Assembly: GCF_014930455.1 (NCBI RefSeq)
Contig: NZ_JAAIYO010000001.1
Location: 310,001-374,000 of the forward strand
Origin: Corallococcus soli
Lineage (GTDB): Bacteria > Myxococcota > Myxococcia > Myxococcales > Myxococcaceae
Direction of reading: 5' to 3'
DNA: 64,000 bases
Below, in pieces: positions 63,135 to 64,000 of this stretch. The stretch's first letter is position 1. Each line of letters starts with the position of its first letter. Below the pieces are notes generated by a model. The model was not told the origin of the DNA. It saw only the letters and a program-made list of their open reading frames with translations, and ran no database searches. Position numbers and translations under genes: made by a program.

Positions 63135-63202
63135 ATTGCCGGCCGGAGCGCGGGCGCGGGGCCACACGGGCGCGGGTACGTGATTTGCTAAGGCATGCCG
63201 TC

Positions 63203-63829
63203 ATGGCCATGACGCGACCGCTCGCTGTCCTCCTCTCCCTTTGCTGTGCGACCGCGATGGCGGAGGCGCCGAAGAAGCCGGCCCCCCCTCCGAAGCCCAG
63301 GGCCGCCGTGTCCTGCGCCAGCGCTCCCCTGTTCCAACGCTATGCGCGGCTGGGGTGGGTGGAGGCGCTCCCGGATGGCCGGGTGCGCCTGTCGGTGGCG
63401 CTGGATGCGCACGGCGCCGACTGCGGCACGGGGGACTGCTACTTCACGACCGTGAAGGCGCTGTTCCGCTTCTCAGGCGATGGCGGATGCCGCGTGCAGG
63501 ACGTCGACGTGTGGTCGCAGGAGGAGGTCCACTGCGAGCTGAAGGACCGGCCCCAGGAGCCACCTGGCAAGCCTCGGCAGGAGGTCTTCGTCCCCAAGGG
63601 CGCCACGAACCTGTCGGACCCAAAGCTGACGAAGCTCACCCTGCGCACGCGCAAGGGCGACCGGGCGTTCGTCATCCTCCAGGAGAACCTCTTCCTCTTC
63701 GAGGACGTGAAGCCGGGCGCGCCGCTCCACACGACGCTCCCGAGTGATGACGACGATGAGTCCGAGTGCTGCTGGGGCGCGTCCATCGCGAGCTCCCACT
63801 TCCTGCCCCTGTACGAGGACGGGAAGTAG
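63203..63829 (+). CDS. Exported protein of unknown function
   Basis: The 208-residue protein has a signal peptide (MAMTRPLAVLLSLCCATAMAEA) and then a Lys/Pro-rich linker. The body is beta-rich with six or more Cys (VSCASAPLF, GADCGTGDCYFTTV, GGCRVQDVDV, VHCELKD, ECCWGA), suggesting disulfides in the periplasm or outside. Near its end an acidic run is followed by a Cys pair (DDDDESECCW), resembling the Asp run and Cys pair in the protein at 8429-9307. No family recognised. An ATG two codons downstream is an alternative start. Confidence 0.65.
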   Translation: MAMTRPLAVLLSLCCATAMAEAPKKPAPPPKPRAAVSCASAPLFQRYARLGWVEALPDGRVRLSVALDAHGADCGTGDCYFTTVKALFRFSGDGGCRVQDVDVWSQEEVHCELKDRPQEPPGKPRQEVFVPKGATNLSDPKLTKLTLRTRKGDRAFVILQENLFLFEDVKPGAPLHTTLPSDDDDESECCWGASIASSHFLPLYEDGK

Positions 63830-63838
63830 CCCGCGTCC

Positions 63839-64000
63839 CTACGCGGCCTGCTCCGGCACGCCCGTCCACGCGGCCACGAAGTCCGCCAGGCCCCGCAGCT
63901 GCCGGTCATTGAGCGTCGCCTGCCACCGCGCGTGGCGCACCGCCCGGTACGCCTCCGGCGCATCCCAGCCGCGCGCCACCATCACCGCCAGGCCCATCAG
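63839..64000 (-). CDS. C-terminal part of an unidentified protein
   Basis: Only the last 53 codons are in the window: they include MVARGWDAPEAYRAVRHARW and NDRQLRGLADFVAAWTG and end EQAA. The tail is helical and slightly resembles the last helices of small dual-specificity-phosphatase-like proteins, but the catalytic part is outside, so no function can be given. Reading stays open to base 64000. It converges on the exported protein gene with a nine-base gap. Confidence 0.55.
   Translation of the reverse strand: MMGLAVMVARGWDAPEAYRAVRHARWQATLNDRQLRGLADFVAAWTGVPEQAA

Overview
The window reads as chromosome from a high-GC delta-proteobacterium of the Myxococcaceae, most likely Corallococcus, Myxococcus or a close relative. 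Codon third positions are almost all G or C. Several genes belong to families known mainly or only from this group (DUSAM, DUF2381, bpX5/bpX6), signalling genes are dense, and many exported proteins are short and unrecognised. Most DNA is ordinary vertically inherited chromosome. The exception is about 28.6-30.7 kb, where G+C falls (52-58% in lines I counted, against about 73% in moxR next door) and small myxobacterial accessory families appear.

Layout. 0-5.2 kb: a SEC-C protein, then an operon for a large surface lipase-like lipoprotein and a FadL-type outer-membrane channel, an arrangement recalling vibrio volA-fadL. 5.4-14 kb: small exported protein, CBS protein, MobA-like nucleotidyltransferase, two paralogous outer-membrane proteins, an OmpA/MotB-like protein, a PAS-GAF-PAS-GAF histidine kinase and a HAD hydrolase. 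14.1-18.1 kb: ATP synthase atpA and atpH, separated by a histidine kinase gene and not followed by atpG or atpD. 18.3-27.3 kb: Hsp70 paralogue, REC-REC-PilZ protein, beta-propeller lipoprotein, MATE exporter, two alpha/beta hydrolases and a barrel-like protein.

27.4-36.2 kb is the most interesting part. A MoxR AAA+ ATPase gene and three translationally coupled genes (bpX5-like, degenerate vWA plus propeller, bpX6-like) form a MoxR-vWA-beta-propeller ternary system, a proposed class of NTP-dependent conflict or regulatory systems. The moxR gene is separated from the other three by a lower-GC cassette on the opposite strand: a lipoprotein, a DUF2381 protein, a DUSAM protein and the Cys-rich tail of a lost, toxin-like gene.

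36.2-64 kb: response regulators and a kinase/regulator pair that overlap tail to tail, an orphan ParE-like protein, a LysM-papain-like protein, a TIGR00300/ornithine-cyclodeaminase-like enzyme, a propeller protein, an acyl-CoA dehydrogenase, a VIT-vWA protein, a GST, a slipin, a tRNA-Trp-like gene with a defective acceptor stem, a methyltransferase downstream of glgX, two repetitive exported proteins and two divergently transcribed paralogous RND/MMPL transporters. The gene at each window edge is cut.

Starts were chosen by hand from Shine-Dalgarno match and family N-termini. Family names come from recognising motifs, not from a database search.
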